Assembly: GCA_002067095.1 (NCBI GenBank)
Contig: MVQD01000034.1
Coordinates: 1 to 46,232 of the forward strand
DNA length: 46,232 nucleotides
Direction of reading: 5' to 3'
Origin: Methanoregulaceae archaeon PtaB.Bin056
GTDB taxonomy: Archaea > Halobacteriota > Methanomicrobia > Methanomicrobiales > Methanospirillaceae
Of the stretch, positions 15,755-24,809 are shown piece after piece. The notes beneath the pieces were generated by a model, which saw only the letters and a list, made by a program, of their open reading frames with translations, had not been told where the DNA came from and searched no databases. Position 1 is the first letter of the stretch. Each line of letters starts with the position of its first letter. The position numbers were made by a program, and so were the translations under genes.

Positions 15755-16999
15755 TCATGCAGAATATGTCTGGAGATTCTCGGTGATCTCATCTTCCGTG
15801 AGTCCCCTGTTATAGAGTGCAAACAACCCTATATCACCCGAATAGGGGAATGGATACTGCTGGGATGCCTGTTTTCCCATCGTCAGGGGATACTGGTTGT
15901 CCTTCAGCCTGATATCGGGGATCTGCGAAGGGTTGGTGATCTTGTTGTTGCCAGGCACGTTCGACTGGTAATAGGAGAACTGCTGCGAAACCCCGTTCAC
16001 GTAAATCTTTGGATCCCCCCCCTCCACCACCAGATTCACATATTGCCAGTTGCCGGCAGTCACGACGTCGTTGTCGGTCATCACATGATAGTGGGTGTTG
16101 GTGATGCGATCGTCCCATTCAAAGTAGATTTTCTTGTTGATGAGATAGAGATCATAGTTCTTGTCCTCGATGACGCCGCCGCCGGACTGCGTCTGGAGTC
16201 CCTTTCCAATCACCTGTTTCCAGGTATTTACATTCAGGGGCCGTAGCCAGAGCGAGATGGTGAGGTCCCCTGTGTATGTGAGGGTGGGGTCATCCTGGTA
16301 TTCGAGCCAGTCGTTCCCATCGAATGAGAGGTAGCTCATGTTCATCGGGGCCCCGGTATTACCTGCAACCGGGTTCCCATGGACGGAGTAGCCAAGTGGT
16401 GTGCAGTCCGTCCGCCATACGTTTCCCCCCGGGACACCGCCGGCGAGGGCATAGGAGGAGGTCCCTTCAGTGATCCTTGCGCGGTCGTCGCTCGAAATGA
16501 GGAGGTGCGCCTCGGTGTCGATTAACTGGACAGTCCATGTCCCAAGGACAAACGGCTTGAGCTTTCCCGCCGGGAGGGAATCTGAGACGATATAGTCGCA
16601 GTGCTCCGAATAACCGGTGGAATTGGGATAGATATAGAGGGTCCTTCCCTCAAGAGTTCCCCCTGTGATGAACGGGGTGGGATAGAGCGTACGGCCATCA
16701 GGACTGATCACCTTCAGGAGCACCTCTTTCCCTGCGATGGGAGGAGCCTGGCCGGCAAAGTGGAACGGCTCAGCCTCCCTGATCGTAAACCCCACCACCT
16801 GCATCGGGATTCCCCCTGGCTGGTTGACTACCATCGCCTTTGCTTCGCCTGCAATGTACACCTTGTCATGGAGGATGGAAGGGGATCCCATCCATATCGA
16901 CCAGATGATCATTGCAATTCCAATGACCAGCACCACCATCAGGATTGTGCTCACGGAAGCACTGATCGCCGTCTCTCTTTTCAGACGCCCGGAACTCAT
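15755..16999 (-). CDS. Pilin-like surface protein with LamG/concanavalin-like domain
   Basis: A 414-residue secreted protein. The N-terminus has a basic leader (RLKRETAIS) followed by a hydrophobic helix (STILMVVLVIGIAMIIWSIW), as in archaeal pilin- or archaellin-like proteins. Residues about 40-185 form an uncharacterised beta-rich region; about 215-400 carry a LamG/concanavalin A-like lectin domain, seen in YLSFDGNDWLEY, LTISLWLRP, WQYVNLVVEGGDPKIYVNG and the closing GLFALYNRGLTEDEI. Such domains bind glycans or proteins, so this may be an adhesive pilin tip or a surface-anchored adhesin. A T8 run follows the stop. The promoter region contains a perfect palindrome (17019-17046) shared with the divergent gene. 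Confidence 0.82.
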   Translation of the reverse strand: MSSGRLKRETAISASVSTILMVVLVIGIAMIIWSIWMGSPSILHDKVYIAGEAKAMVVNQPGGIPMQVVGFTIREAEPFHFAGQAPPIAGKEVLLKVISPDGRTLYPTPFITGGTLEGRTLYIYPNSTGYSEHCDYIVSDSLPAGKLKPFVLGTWTVQLIDTEAHLLISSDDRARITEGTSSYALAGGVPGGNVWRTDCTPLGYSVHGNPVAGNTGAPMNMSYLSFDGNDWLEYQDDPTLTYTGDLTISLWLRPLNVNTWKQVIGKGLQTQSGGGVIEDKNYDLYLINKKIYFEWDDRITNTHYHVMTDNDVVTAGNWQYVNLVVEGGDPKIYVNGVSQQFSYYQSNVPGNNKITNPSQIPDIRLKDNQYPLTMGKQASQQYPFPYSGDIGLFALYNRGLTEDEITENLQTYSA

Positions 17000-17018
17000 C
17001 GCTCAAACCTTCTCTATT

Positions 17019-17046
17019 ATAATCCTTTCCGCATAAAAAGGATTAT
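17019..17046. promoter_or_regulatory. Perfect 10-bp inverted repeat, candidate operator
   Basis: ATAATCCTTT and its exact complement AAAGGATTAT are separated by 8 bases, about 20 bases upstream of the LamG pilin start. The minus-strand TATA-like TTTTTATG (17032-17039) lies across its centre and right arm, so a protein bound here would block or guide that promoter. It is also about 60 bases upstream of the divergent small membrane protein gene. Confidence 0.5.
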
Positions 17047-17075
17047 GAAATATTGATGTGCAAAGAGCAGAAATT

Positions 17076-17083
17076 TCTTTATG
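17076..17083 (+). promoter_or_regulatory. TATA box of the 101-aa membrane protein gene
   Basis: TCTTTATG is centred about 26 bases before the ATG at 17106, so the mRNA is probably leaderless; no SD is present, in agreement. It is flanked by GAAATTTC and GAAATTC. Confidence 0.45.
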
Positions 17084-17105
17084 AAATTCTTACGAGTGAC
17101 TCCCG

Positions 17106-17411
17106 ATGACCCTTAGATCTCTCTTTGTTGCATACCTTTTTCTGGCACTCTGCGGGCTTCTTTTTCCGGTAGCCGTTGCCGTTGCACCAGAAGATGCCCC
17201 TGCACTTGTCATTGAACCCCCATCGGACCATCCAGGAACGTCGGAGAAGGCCGCCCCGCAGCCATCCCCTACTGCAGCGGAGCCGCTCCCTTCATTTCCG
17301 GTATGGATGACTGTCATTGGTATTCTCTTTGTCGCTTTGGCAATGGGGGGGATCTTACTCCTGCGACGCCCGAAAAAGTACGTACCGCGGGCGAAGCGTC
17401 TCCAGAAGTAA
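17106..17411 (+). CDS. Small hypothetical membrane-anchored protein, 101 aa
   Basis: Function unknown. An N-terminal signal-like hydrophobic segment (residues about 5-25) is followed by an acidic, Pro/Ser-rich stretch (about 27-65) and a C-terminal transmembrane helix (about 67-86) ending in a strongly basic tail (RRPKKYVPRAKRLQK). This layout suggests an extracytoplasmic linker held in the membrane with a cytoplasmic positive end, such as a surface-protein anchor. It is divergent from the LamG pilin and shares its control region, which hints at related roles. The next gene starts 79 bases downstream. Confidence 0.6.
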   Translation: MTLRSLFVAYLFLALCGLLFPVAVAVAPEDAPALVIEPPSDHPGTSEKAAPQPSPTAAEPLPSFPVWMTVIGILFVALAMGGILLLRRPKKYVPRAKRLQK

Positions 17412-17490
17412 CGAGAGAGGAAATTCTGTGTATCACGTCCTCCAATGTCCACACAAAGGAAAAGATCTCGATACAAACCATGGCGAAGCA

Positions 17491-18495
17491 ATGACTGGGG
17501 TGTTCAGGGGCTGGGTGGAGGTCGCGGGAGAGAGACTCACTCCAGAAGAGGTACTCTCGCGGGTCCGTTCCAACCCGCTTGCGGCAGCCGGGTTCGGAGG
17601 AGAGTTCTCCCTCTCCTGGGACGGCTGCACCGCAAGGGACCACCTCGGGATCGCCCCGGGGCCGGGGCCTTCCGGGAAGATCGTCTGCGCCGGGGACGTA
17701 ATCGGGGAGGTAAATCCGCAGTATCCAAAAATGGACCTGGAGACTGCCATACGCGAGGCAGTCAGGCTTCGCGCTGACGAGGGGGTGGTCGCGCTCTCAG
17801 GGGGTGTCGACTCGTCGCTTATTGCACTCCTTTCAGGACTGCCCTGCATCGCGGTGGGAATCGAAGGCTCCCACGACCTGAAAAAAGCTGACTCGGCTGC
17901 CCGTCTCCTCGGGCTCGACTGCACACTGGTGGCGATTCATCCCGGAGAGGTGGAGGAGGCACTTGCCGCAGTGATGAGCGTCATCCCACAAAAGAACGCG
18001 GTTGATGCGGCGATTGCAACGACCCTCTTCTTCATCACCCGTGCTGCGCGGGACACGGGGGCGCTCCGGGTGCTCACCGGCCAGGGAGCCGACGAACTCT
18101 TCGGCGGCTATGCGCGGTATCTAGCCGTAAAGGACGTGGAGGCACAGCTTGCGGCGGACTTTGGTACGCTCGCTGCGCAGGCTGAAAGGGACCAGGCCGT
18201 TTCTGCCCTGCACGGGGTCCTCCTCTCGCTGCCCTACCTTGACCTGCGGGTGGTCGGCGCGGCAAAGGCCCTTCCGGCAGAGAGGAAAGTCGCCGGCGGT
18301 CGCCGGAAGGTGGCGCTGCGGGAGGTCGCGGAGCGGTACATGCCGCGTGAGCTCGCGTGGGGAGAGAAGAAGGCGATGCAGTACGGGAGCGGAGTCGCAA
18401 AGGAGATAAGGCGACTCGCAGCGAGGAAGGGGTATGCAAGGGTCGGAGATTACGTCGCACACATGGCAGGAGAAGGCGCCCGGTCTTCCCCCTGA
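17491..18495 (+). CDS. Asparagine synthase-like protein without functional glutaminase
   Basis: A 334-residue ATP-pyrophosphatase of the asparagine synthase C-domain family. The PP-loop SGGVDSSLIA is near residue 105 and the substrate-region motif GQGADELFGGY near 202; these activate a carboxylate by adenylation. The first about 85 residues look like a shrunken glutamine amidotransferase domain: GGEFSLSWDG and ARDHLGIAPG recall the end of that domain, but the catalytic Cys at position 2 and most of the fold are gone. It would need ammonia or another nucleophile, so making asparagine is not assured. I chose the ATG at 17491; the open frame upstream overlaps the previous gene. No clear SD is present. 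GatCAB genes follow 440 bases downstream. Confidence 0.8.
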   Translation: MTGVFRGWVEVAGERLTPEEVLSRVRSNPLAAAGFGGEFSLSWDGCTARDHLGIAPGPGPSGKIVCAGDVIGEVNPQYPKMDLETAIREAVRLRADEGVVALSGGVDSSLIALLSGLPCIAVGIEGSHDLKKADSAARLLGLDCTLVAIHPGEVEEALAAVMSVIPQKNAVDAAIATTLFFITRAARDTGALRVLTGQGADELFGGYARYLAVKDVEAQLAADFGTLAAQAERDQAVSALHGVLLSLPYLDLRVVGAAKALPAERKVAGGRRKVALREVAERYMPRELAWGEKKAMQYGSGVAKEIRRLAARKGYARVGDYVAHMAGEGARSSP

Positions 18496-18938
18496 TACGA
18501 GGGCCAAGGGAGCCTTTCCCGTGCTCTGCCTGCTCTTTGCGCAGGGTTGCCGGGGCATTGTTCCACACTCCCTCTCTTTGAGCCATACCTCACCCTTTGC
18601 TTTAGTCCCTCCACCCATGGCATCTCGGGTATCGCCCTGTACATACCAACGGGACGCGAGGACATTCTTGCACTATCTATACTGATGTACCACACGCGGA
18701 CCGCATCCCCCTGCGCGGATGAAAGGATCCGGAAAAGGGACCCAACCGATCTCCAGGGTTTTTTCCGGGTTCCTGGCACAGTCCTTTTTGAGATCGAGAG
18801 TCCCAGGCCCCGTATATTGAATGCCGCACAGATGCGGGAGCGGCCCTGTGCAGGACAACAATGGTTATAAAAAAACGTATCAAGACTACTTATCCTCATG
18901 CGGGACACAGGCGCCTTGGAAAGGAGTGACATACTGGG
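18496..18938. other. Intergenic region before gatC
   Basis: About 440 bases without a convincing gene. The last 75 bases hold the TATA element and leader of the gat operon. The remainder contains only short out-of-frame ORFs and T-runs (near 18761 and 18784); I recognise no known RNA. Confidence 0.4.
18865..18873 (+). promoter_or_regulatory. TATA box of the gatC-trmJ operon
   Basis: TTATAAAAA, an excellent TATA match, lies 66 bases before the ATG-containing codon context of gatC. The predicted start near 18895 leaves a leader of about 44 bases carrying GGAGTG. Confidence 0.6.
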
Positions 18939-19208
18939 ATGATTACCGAGAGAGATACCGAACACATCGGGCAGCTCGCCGATATCGCCATTCACAGGGA
19001 GGAACTCGCTTTGTTCACCTCGCGGTTCAACGAGATCCTTGAGTACTTCGATATCCTTGACACGGTTGAGGCGGTCAAGGAGGAGGAGGAGAGATCATAC
19101 AACATCCTGCGCGAGGATGAGGTCGTCCCCTCCCTCTCCCAGGAGGAGGCGCTCGCGAATACCACAGGACCCGAAGAGGGATTCTTCCGGGCCCCGCGGG
19201 TGATGTGA
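18939..19208 (+). CDS. gatC: Asp-tRNA(Asn)/Glu-tRNA(Gln) amidotransferase subunit C
   Basis: GatC is the small subunit that stabilises GatA and GatB in the transamidosome; 89 residues, a usual length. It shows the family pattern [15 protein letters not shown] at the N-terminus, then [15 protein letters not shown], and a C-terminal [12 protein letters not shown]. In archaea this complex mainly converts Asp-tRNA(Asn) to Asn-tRNA(Asn), since Gln-tRNA is made by GatDE. It is the first gene of a six-gene operon; its TGA overlaps the GatA ATG by one base (TGATG). Confidence 0.93.
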   Translation: MITERDTEHIGQLADIAIHREELALFTSRFNEILEYFDILDTVEAVKEEEERSYNILREDEVVPSLSQEEALANTTGPEEGFFRAPRVM

Positions 19209-20512
19209 TGCCCGGACGCACCATATCCTTCCATCCCGACGACCGGTACGCCGCCTTCCTGCGCACCATACCGGAGGCTCCCTGCGGCGACGGGAGACTC
19301 GCCGCGGTTCCCGTTGCAGTAAAGGACAACATCTCCACCGCCGGGATCGAGACCACCTGTGCTTCCCGCATACTCGAGGGCTACGTCCCCCCGTACGACG
19401 CCACGGTGGTGGAGCGCTTAAAGAAGGCTGGCGCTGCAATCGTGGGAAAGACCAACATGGACGAGTTCGGGATGGGCACGACCACCGAGAACTCGGCATT
19501 TTGGCCTACGAAGAACCCCGTCGACCCCTCCCGCGTCCCCGGGGGTTCCTCGGGCGGAAGTGCCGCAGCCGTCGCAGCAGGGCTCGTCCCCCTCGCGCTC
19601 GGCACCGATACAGGCGGGTCGATCCGGTGCCCCGCTGCCTTCTGCGGCATCGTGGGGCTCAAGCCCACCTACGGCCGCGTCTCCCGGTATGGCCTCATCG
19701 CCTATGCAAACTCTCTCGAACAGATCGGGCCGATGGCCCGGACAGTGGCGGACGTAAACCTCCTCATGGAGGTCATCGCAGGCCACGATCCCCGCGATTC
19801 AACCTCCCGTGACTGCCCATACCACCATGCCCCCGACCCCGAGATCAGGGGGGTGAGGATAGGCGTCCCCGAGGAGTTCTTCGGCGAGGGGGTCGACCCG
19901 AGGGTCGCGTCAGTGGTCTGGGACGCGATCTCGCTCCTCGAGCGCAAAGGCGCAGAGGTCATCACCTGCAGGATGCCGAGCATGGCCTATGCCCTTGCGG
20001 CCTACTACGTGACCTGCACGAGCGAGGCGAGCTCGAACCTCGCCCGCTTCGACGGCGTCCGTTACGGTCCCCCTGCAGACACAAAGAAGCCGTGGCACGA
20101 GGCATTCCAGGAGAGGAGGAGGGAAGGGTTTGGGGAGGAGGTCCGGAGGAGGATCATGCTCGGGACGTTTGCCCTCTCGTCGGGGTACTACGGGAAATAT
20201 TACGCCAAGGCCCAGGCGGCACGAAACAATGTCAGGGCCGACTTCGAGCGCCTGTTCAGGGAGGTGGACGTGCTCGCCGGGCCGACAATGCCGACGGTCG
20301 CCTTCAGGTTCGGCGAGAAGAGCGACCCTCTCTCGATGTACCTCTCCGACATCCTCACCGTCCCCGCAAACCTCGCCGGGGTCCCCGCGATCTCGGTCCC
20401 CTGCGGGAAGGTCGAGGGACTTCCCGTAGGCCTGCAGGTGATGGGCAGGTGGATGGAGGACGAGCGGGTGGTGGACGTCGCATATGCGTTCGAGCAGGGG
20501 GGATCGGCATGA
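19208..20512 (+). CDS. gatA: Asp-tRNA(Asn)/Glu-tRNA(Gln) amidotransferase subunit A
   Basis: The amidase that releases ammonia from glutamine for tRNA-dependent amidation. The amidase-signature catalytic triad is present: Lys39 in AVKDNIS, Ser114 in PGGSSGGS and nucleophile Ser138 in [11 protein letters not shown]. At 434 residues it is shorter than bacterial GatA, mainly by about 40 residues before the catalytic Lys. I prefer the ATG at 19208, which overlaps the gatC stop as TGATG, over the GTG one codon upstream. Its stop overlaps the gatB start as ATGA. The product forms a complex with GatC and GatB. Confidence 0.95.
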   Translation: MPGRTISFHPDDRYAAFLRTIPEAPCGDGRLAAVPVAVKDNISTAGIETTCASRILEGYVPPYDATVVERLKKAGAAIVGKTNMDEFGMGTTTENSAFWPTKNPVDPSRVPGGSSGGSAAAVAAGLVPLALGTDTGGSIRCPAAFCGIVGLKPTYGRVSRYGLIAYANSLEQIGPMARTVADVNLLMEVIAGHDPRDSTSRDCPYHHAPDPEIRGVRIGVPEEFFGEGVDPRVASVVWDAISLLERKGAEVITCRMPSMAYALAAYYVTCTSEASSNLARFDGVRYGPPADTKKPWHEAFQERRREGFGEEVRRRIMLGTFALSSGYYGKYYAKAQAARNNVRADFERLFREVDVLAGPTMPTVAFRFGEKSDPLSMYLSDILTVPANLAGVPAISVPCGKVEGLPVGLQVMGRWMEDERVVDVAYAFEQGGSA

Positions 20513-21948
20513 CCGTGATCGTAGGCCTCGAGATCCACTGCCAGCTTGACACCGCCACCAAGCTCTTCTGCGGGTGCTCGACCGATTACCGGGACGACCC
20601 GCCGAACTCGCACGTCTGCCCCGTCTGCCTGGGCCTGCCCGGCTCCCTCCCGAAGGTCAACAAAAAAGCGGTCGAGTATGCCCTCAAAGTCGCAAAAGCT
20701 CTCAACTGCGAGGTCCCGGAAGAATCGGAATTTTCGAGGAAGAACTACTTCTATCCCGATCTCGACAAGGGATACCAGATCACCCAGTATGACAAGCCCC
20801 TCGCTGTCTGCGGCTACCTTGACATCGAGGGTGACGAGGGCGAAAAACGGGTGCGGATCACCCGGGTCCACATGGAGGAGGACCCGGGAAGACTCGTCCA
20901 CAAGGGCGGTGCAGACCGCCCGAAGTACACCCTCGTCGATTACAACCGCGCAGGGATCCCGTTGATCGAGATTGTGACCGAGCCGGATCTCAGGTCACCA
21001 AAGGAGGCCCGCCGTTTCCTGAACAAGCTCAGGGCGACCCTCGAGTACCTGGGAGTGTTCGACAGCGAGAAGGAGGGATCGCTGCGTGTCGACGCAAATA
21101 TCTCGCTTGCGGGAAGCGAGCGCGTGGAGGTCAAGAACATCACCTCCTACAAGGGGGTCGAGAAGGCGCTCACGTTCGAGGTGACCCGGCAGAAGAACGC
21201 GATCAGGAGGGGCCAGAAGATCGTCCGGGAGACCCGCCACTTCGTCGAGGCCCGGGGGGTGACGACCTCCTCCCGAAGTAAGGAGATGGAGCAGGACTAC
21301 CGGTACTTCCCGGAGCCCGACCTCCGCCCCCTTCGCGTGCGGGACTGGGCAGAGGAGATCGAGATCCCCGAGCTCCCCGATTCAAGGAAGCAGAGGTTCA
21401 TCGACGACTACGGGCTCTCCCCGACCCACGCTGCGACACTGACGGGAGACTGGCAGATCGCCGAGTTCTACGACAGCCTTCCCGCGGACCTGAAGGTCTC
21501 AACAGCGACTGCAACATGGGTGGCCGACACGCTCCTTGGAGAACTCAACTACCGCGACATGAGCATCCGCGGCGTGCCCCTCGACCACTTCAAGGAGCTT
21601 CTCATCATCCGCCAGTCAGGCGATATCACCGAGAAGGCGGCTGTGGAGGTTTTGAGGAGCCTGCTCGACCAGATCAGGGAATCGGGTACATGCGAACTCC
21701 CGCGCCAGTGCATCGGGAGGCTCGGGCTCTTTGCGATCGCGGCGACAGAAGAAGGTGCGGATGACCCCGTGACCGCGGCGGCACGGGAGGCCATCGCCGA
21801 GAACCCCCAGGCCGTTGCGGATTTTGGCACCGGGAAGAAGGAAGCATTGAACTTCCTCGTCGGTCAGGTGATGAGAAAGACCCGCGGTTGTGCAAAGCCA
21901 GGCGACGTGAACCGGGTGCTCACGCGCCTCCTTTCGGGGGACGAGTAA
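20509..21948 (+). CDS. gatB: Asp-tRNA(Asn)/Glu-tRNA(Gln) amidotransferase subunit B
   Basis: GatB binds the misacylated tRNA and transfers ammonia to the activated aminoacyl group. The 479-residue protein begins with the diagnostic [11 protein letters not shown], has the zinc cysteines in FCGCSTDY and [12 protein letters not shown], and the conserved [16 protein letters not shown] and [10 protein letters not shown]. The C-terminal about 150 residues form the helical tail/YqeY-like domain ([16 protein letters not shown] onwards) that holds the tRNA elbow. The real start is the ATG at 20509, coupled to gatA; the frame is open further upstream only by chance. Confidence 0.95.
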   Translation: MTVIVGLEIHCQLDTATKLFCGCSTDYRDDPPNSHVCPVCLGLPGSLPKVNKKAVEYALKVAKALNCEVPEESEFSRKNYFYPDLDKGYQITQYDKPLAVCGYLDIEGDEGEKRVRITRVHMEEDPGRLVHKGGADRPKYTLVDYNRAGIPLIEIVTEPDLRSPKEARRFLNKLRATLEYLGVFDSEKEGSLRVDANISLAGSERVEVKNITSYKGVEKALTFEVTRQKNAIRRGQKIVRETRHFVEARGVTTSSRSKEMEQDYRYFPEPDLRPLRVRDWAEEIEIPELPDSRKQRFIDDYGLSPTHAATLTGDWQIAEFYDSLPADLKVSTATATWVADTLLGELNYRDMSIRGVPLDHFKELLIIRQSGDITEKAAVEVLRSLLDQIRESGTCELPRQCIGRLGLFAIAATEEGADDPVTAAAREAIAENPQAVADFGTGKKEALNFLVGQVMRKTRGCAKPGDVNRVLTRLLSGDE

Positions 21949-21956
21949 GGAGACCC

Positions 21957-24797
21957 ATGTACCTCATAGTGACCGAGAAGAACATCTCTGCACGAAGGAT
22001 AGCGGGGATACTCGCCGGAAAGGAGAAGGTCCGCGAGGCGAAGGACGGGGGGATCTCAAGCTACCAGTTCAACGAGACCGTGGTCCTGGGGCTGAAAGGA
22101 CACGTCGTCGAGATCGACTTCGTGGAGGGGTATTCGAACTGGCGAAGCGAGACACGCACACCCCGGAGCCTCATTGACGCCCCCACGGTGAAGGTCCCCA
22201 CGGAGAAGAAGATCGTCGCCCTGCTCCAGAAACTTGCAAGGAAGGCCACCCGCGTCACGATCGCGACCGACTTTGACACCGAGGGGGAACTGATAGGAAA
22301 AGAGGCGTACGAGCTTGTCAGGGAGGCAAACCCCCGTGTCCGCGTGGACCGGGCACGCTTCTCTGCCATCACCCCCGAGGAGATCCGGCACGCGTTCTCG
22401 GCAACAACCGACCTTGACTTCGACCTTGCAGCCGCCGGGGAGGCAAGGCAGGTGATCGACCTCGTGTGGGGCGCCTCCCTCACGCGGTTCCTCTCGCTTG
22501 CGGCACGCAGGGGGGGCACAAACATCCTCTCGGTCGGGAGGGTCCAGAGCCCGACTCTTGCCATGATAGTTGACCGCGAGCGCGAGATCGAGGGCTTCGT
22601 GCCCGAGAAGTACTGGCAGCTGCACCTCCTCACGAAAAAGCAGGGACAGGAGATGGAGGCCCGGCATACCACCTCCCGGTTCACAGAGAAGAGTGCGGCG
22701 GAAGGCGCCCGCGACCGGACACGGGAGCCCCTCGTCGTCACTGACGTGAGGGCGGGGGTAAAGGCGGACAGGGCGCCCTCGCCGTTTGATACCACGTCCT
22801 TCATCGTCGCGGCCGCGCGGCTCGGCTTCTCTGCGGCTAACGCCATGCGCCTTGCAGAAGATCTCTACATGAACGGGTTCATCTCCTACCCGAGGACCGA
22901 CAACACGGTGTACCCGCCAACCCTTGACCTTTCCGCCATCCTCTCCGCGATCAGGCCGACTGCCTTTCGGCAGGACGTGGAATGGGTGATGGCCAACCGG
23001 AGGCCGACACCCACGCGGGGCAGGAAGACAAGCACCGACCACCCGCCGATTCATCCCACCGGGGCAGCGCACCGGGAAGGGCTCGGCGAGGACCGCTGGA
23101 AGATATACGAACTGGTCGTCAGGCGCTTCCTTGCGACCCTCTCTCCCGACGCCAGCTGGCGTACGATGAAGGTGATGCTCTCTGCATCAGGGGAGCCATA
23201 TACGATCACCGGCGGGCAGATCACCTCGCCGGGGTGGCGGAAGGTGTATCCCTACAGTGCTGCGACCGAGTACATCATCCCCGCGCTCTCGGCAGGAGAG
23301 GTGCTTCCGCTCGTCTCGGTTACGATGGAGGAGAAGGAGACGCAGCCGCCGCCGAGATTTACCCAGAGCCGGCTGATCCAGAGGATGGAGGAGCTTGGCC
23401 TTGGGACCAAGAGCACCCGGCACGAGGTCATCCAGAAACTCGTCTCCCGGAAATACGTGGAGGGCAACCCGCTCCGGCCGACCCTCGTCGGAAGGGCAGT
23501 CATCGACAGCCTGGAGCACCATGCCGACACTATCACCCGCCCCGATATGACCCAGACGCTTGAAGCGCACATGCAGCAGATCAAGCAGAAAGCACGCTCC
23601 CGTGCCGACGTGATCGATGAGTCGCGGGGGATGCTCCACCAGGTCTTTGACCAGCTCGAGGCGCACAGGAAGGAGATAGGCGACGAGATCATGGACCAGA
23701 CTGCCGAGGAACTGACGCTTGGGCCCTGCCCGGTATGCGGCCATGACATCAGGATCAGGCACCTCCGCAACCAGACCCAGTTCATAGGCTGCACCAATTA
23801 CCCCTCATGCAGCTTCAATATCGGCCTGCCCATGACGATGTGGGGATCTGCGGTCAGGACCGACGAGGTCTGCCCCACCCACCGTCTCCACTCCGTCCGC
23901 CTCGTCAGGAAAGGCGCCAGGCCCTGGGACATCGGGTGCCCGCTCTGCCACCATATCAGCTCCCACAGGGAGACACTGGCCTTGCTGCCGTCATTCTCGG
24001 ACACCCTTCACCAGAAGATGCTCGCGGCGCACCTCTACACGGTGTACGACCTTTCGAACACTCCTCGTGAATCACTCGAGAAGATCCTTGGGATCAGCAG
24101 CGCCGAGGCCGGACGGCTCCAGGAAGAAGCCGCCGGTGCACTCGACCTGCTCCGCCGGCGCTCCGACTGCAGGAAGTTCGTGCGGTCACTCCTCCCGCCA
24201 AGAAGGGGGAGGAGCCCCGCGAGCGTGATACGGAAGCTTCAGGAAGCAGGCATCAACGACATCGAAAGCCTCGGCCTCGTCGACCGGTCTGTGCTCCGTC
24301 AGGCAGGGGTGGGCGAGAAGGAGGCAGAGAGCCTCCAGGCCGAGGCAAAGAAGGTAGCCGGGGAGCGCCGCCTGAAGGAGACCGGGCTGCCCGCAGTGAG
24401 CCTGAAGAAATACGTCGAGGCAGGGTTTGGCCGACCCGAGGAACTCCTGTCTGCACATCCCCTGTACATCTCCTCATTGAGCGGCATCTCCCCTGATACC
24501 GTGTACAGGCACATCGGGACGGTCGCATCCGCGCTGGGAAGACCAGTGCCAAAAAAAGTCAGCAGGGCACAGTACGAGAAGGGGAGAAGGGAGATCATGG
24601 GGATCAGGGGGATGACAGAGTCCGCCCGTGAGGCGCTGCTTCGGGCCGGCGTCTACAATATCGAGACCCTCCACGAGATCGACGAGTCCACGATCTCGTG
24701 CAGGTCTGGACTGCCCCGGGAGCGGGTGCGGGAACTCAGGTCAGCGGCACCGTTCAAAAAGAAGAAGAAACAAAGCGACGATATCATTGTCATCTGA
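21957..24797 (+). CDS. topA: DNA topoisomerase I (type IA)
   Basis: Relaxes negatively supercoiled DNA by cutting one strand through a 5'-phosphotyrosine; 946 residues. The N-terminal Toprim domain has Glu7 in VTEKN and the metal triad DFDTEGE (105-109). The catalytic Tyr311 is in FISYPRTDN, with GRVQSPTLA near 194-202. Two zinc-ribbon-like units follow, CPVCGHD...CTNYPSC (about 592-620) and CPTH...CPLC (about 640-666). The C-terminal third holds repeated helix-hairpin-helix segments (LEKILGISSAEAGRLQ, ALLRAGVYNIETLHEI) and a Lys-rich tail. AAGGAG lies 3 bases before the ATG; the gap from gatB is 8 bases. Confidence 0.94.
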   Translation: MYLIVTEKNISARRIAGILAGKEKVREAKDGGISSYQFNETVVLGLKGHVVEIDFVEGYSNWRSETRTPRSLIDAPTVKVPTEKKIVALLQKLARKATRVTIATDFDTEGELIGKEAYELVREANPRVRVDRARFSAITPEEIRHAFSATTDLDFDLAAAGEARQVIDLVWGASLTRFLSLAARRGGTNILSVGRVQSPTLAMIVDREREIEGFVPEKYWQLHLLTKKQGQEMEARHTTSRFTEKSAAEGARDRTREPLVVTDVRAGVKADRAPSPFDTTSFIVAAARLGFSAANAMRLAEDLYMNGFISYPRTDNTVYPPTLDLSAILSAIRPTAFRQDVEWVMANRRPTPTRGRKTSTDHPPIHPTGAAHREGLGEDRWKIYELVVRRFLATLSPDASWRTMKVMLSASGEPYTITGGQITSPGWRKVYPYSAATEYIIPALSAGEVLPLVSVTMEEKETQPPPRFTQSRLIQRMEELGLGTKSTRHEVIQKLVSRKYVEGNPLRPTLVGRAVIDSLEHHADTITRPDMTQTLEAHMQQIKQKARSRADVIDESRGMLHQVFDQLEAHRKEIGDEIMDQTAEELTLGPCPVCGHDIRIRHLRNQTQFIGCTNYPSCSFNIGLPMTMWGSAVRTDEVCPTHRLHSVRLVRKGARPWDIGCPLCHHISSHRETLALLPSFSDTLHQKMLAAHLYTVYDLSNTPRESLEKILGISSAEAGRLQEEAAGALDLLRRRSDCRKFVRSLLPPRRGRSPASVIRKLQEAGINDIESLGLVDRSVLRQAGVGEKEAESLQAEAKKVAGERRLKETGLPAVSLKKYVEAGFGRPEELLSAHPLYISSLSGISPDTVYRHIGTVASALGRPVPKKVSRAQYEKGRREIMGIRGMTESAREALLRAGVYNIETLHEIDESTISCRSGLPRERVRELRSAAPFKKKKKQSDDIIVI

Positions 24798-24809
24798 GGG
24801 AGTGGCCTG

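Noticed and set aside
20092-20508. Upstream in-frame extension of gatB
   Set aside because: It lies inside gatA, is Arg/Gly-rich and disagrees with the conserved GatB N-terminus.
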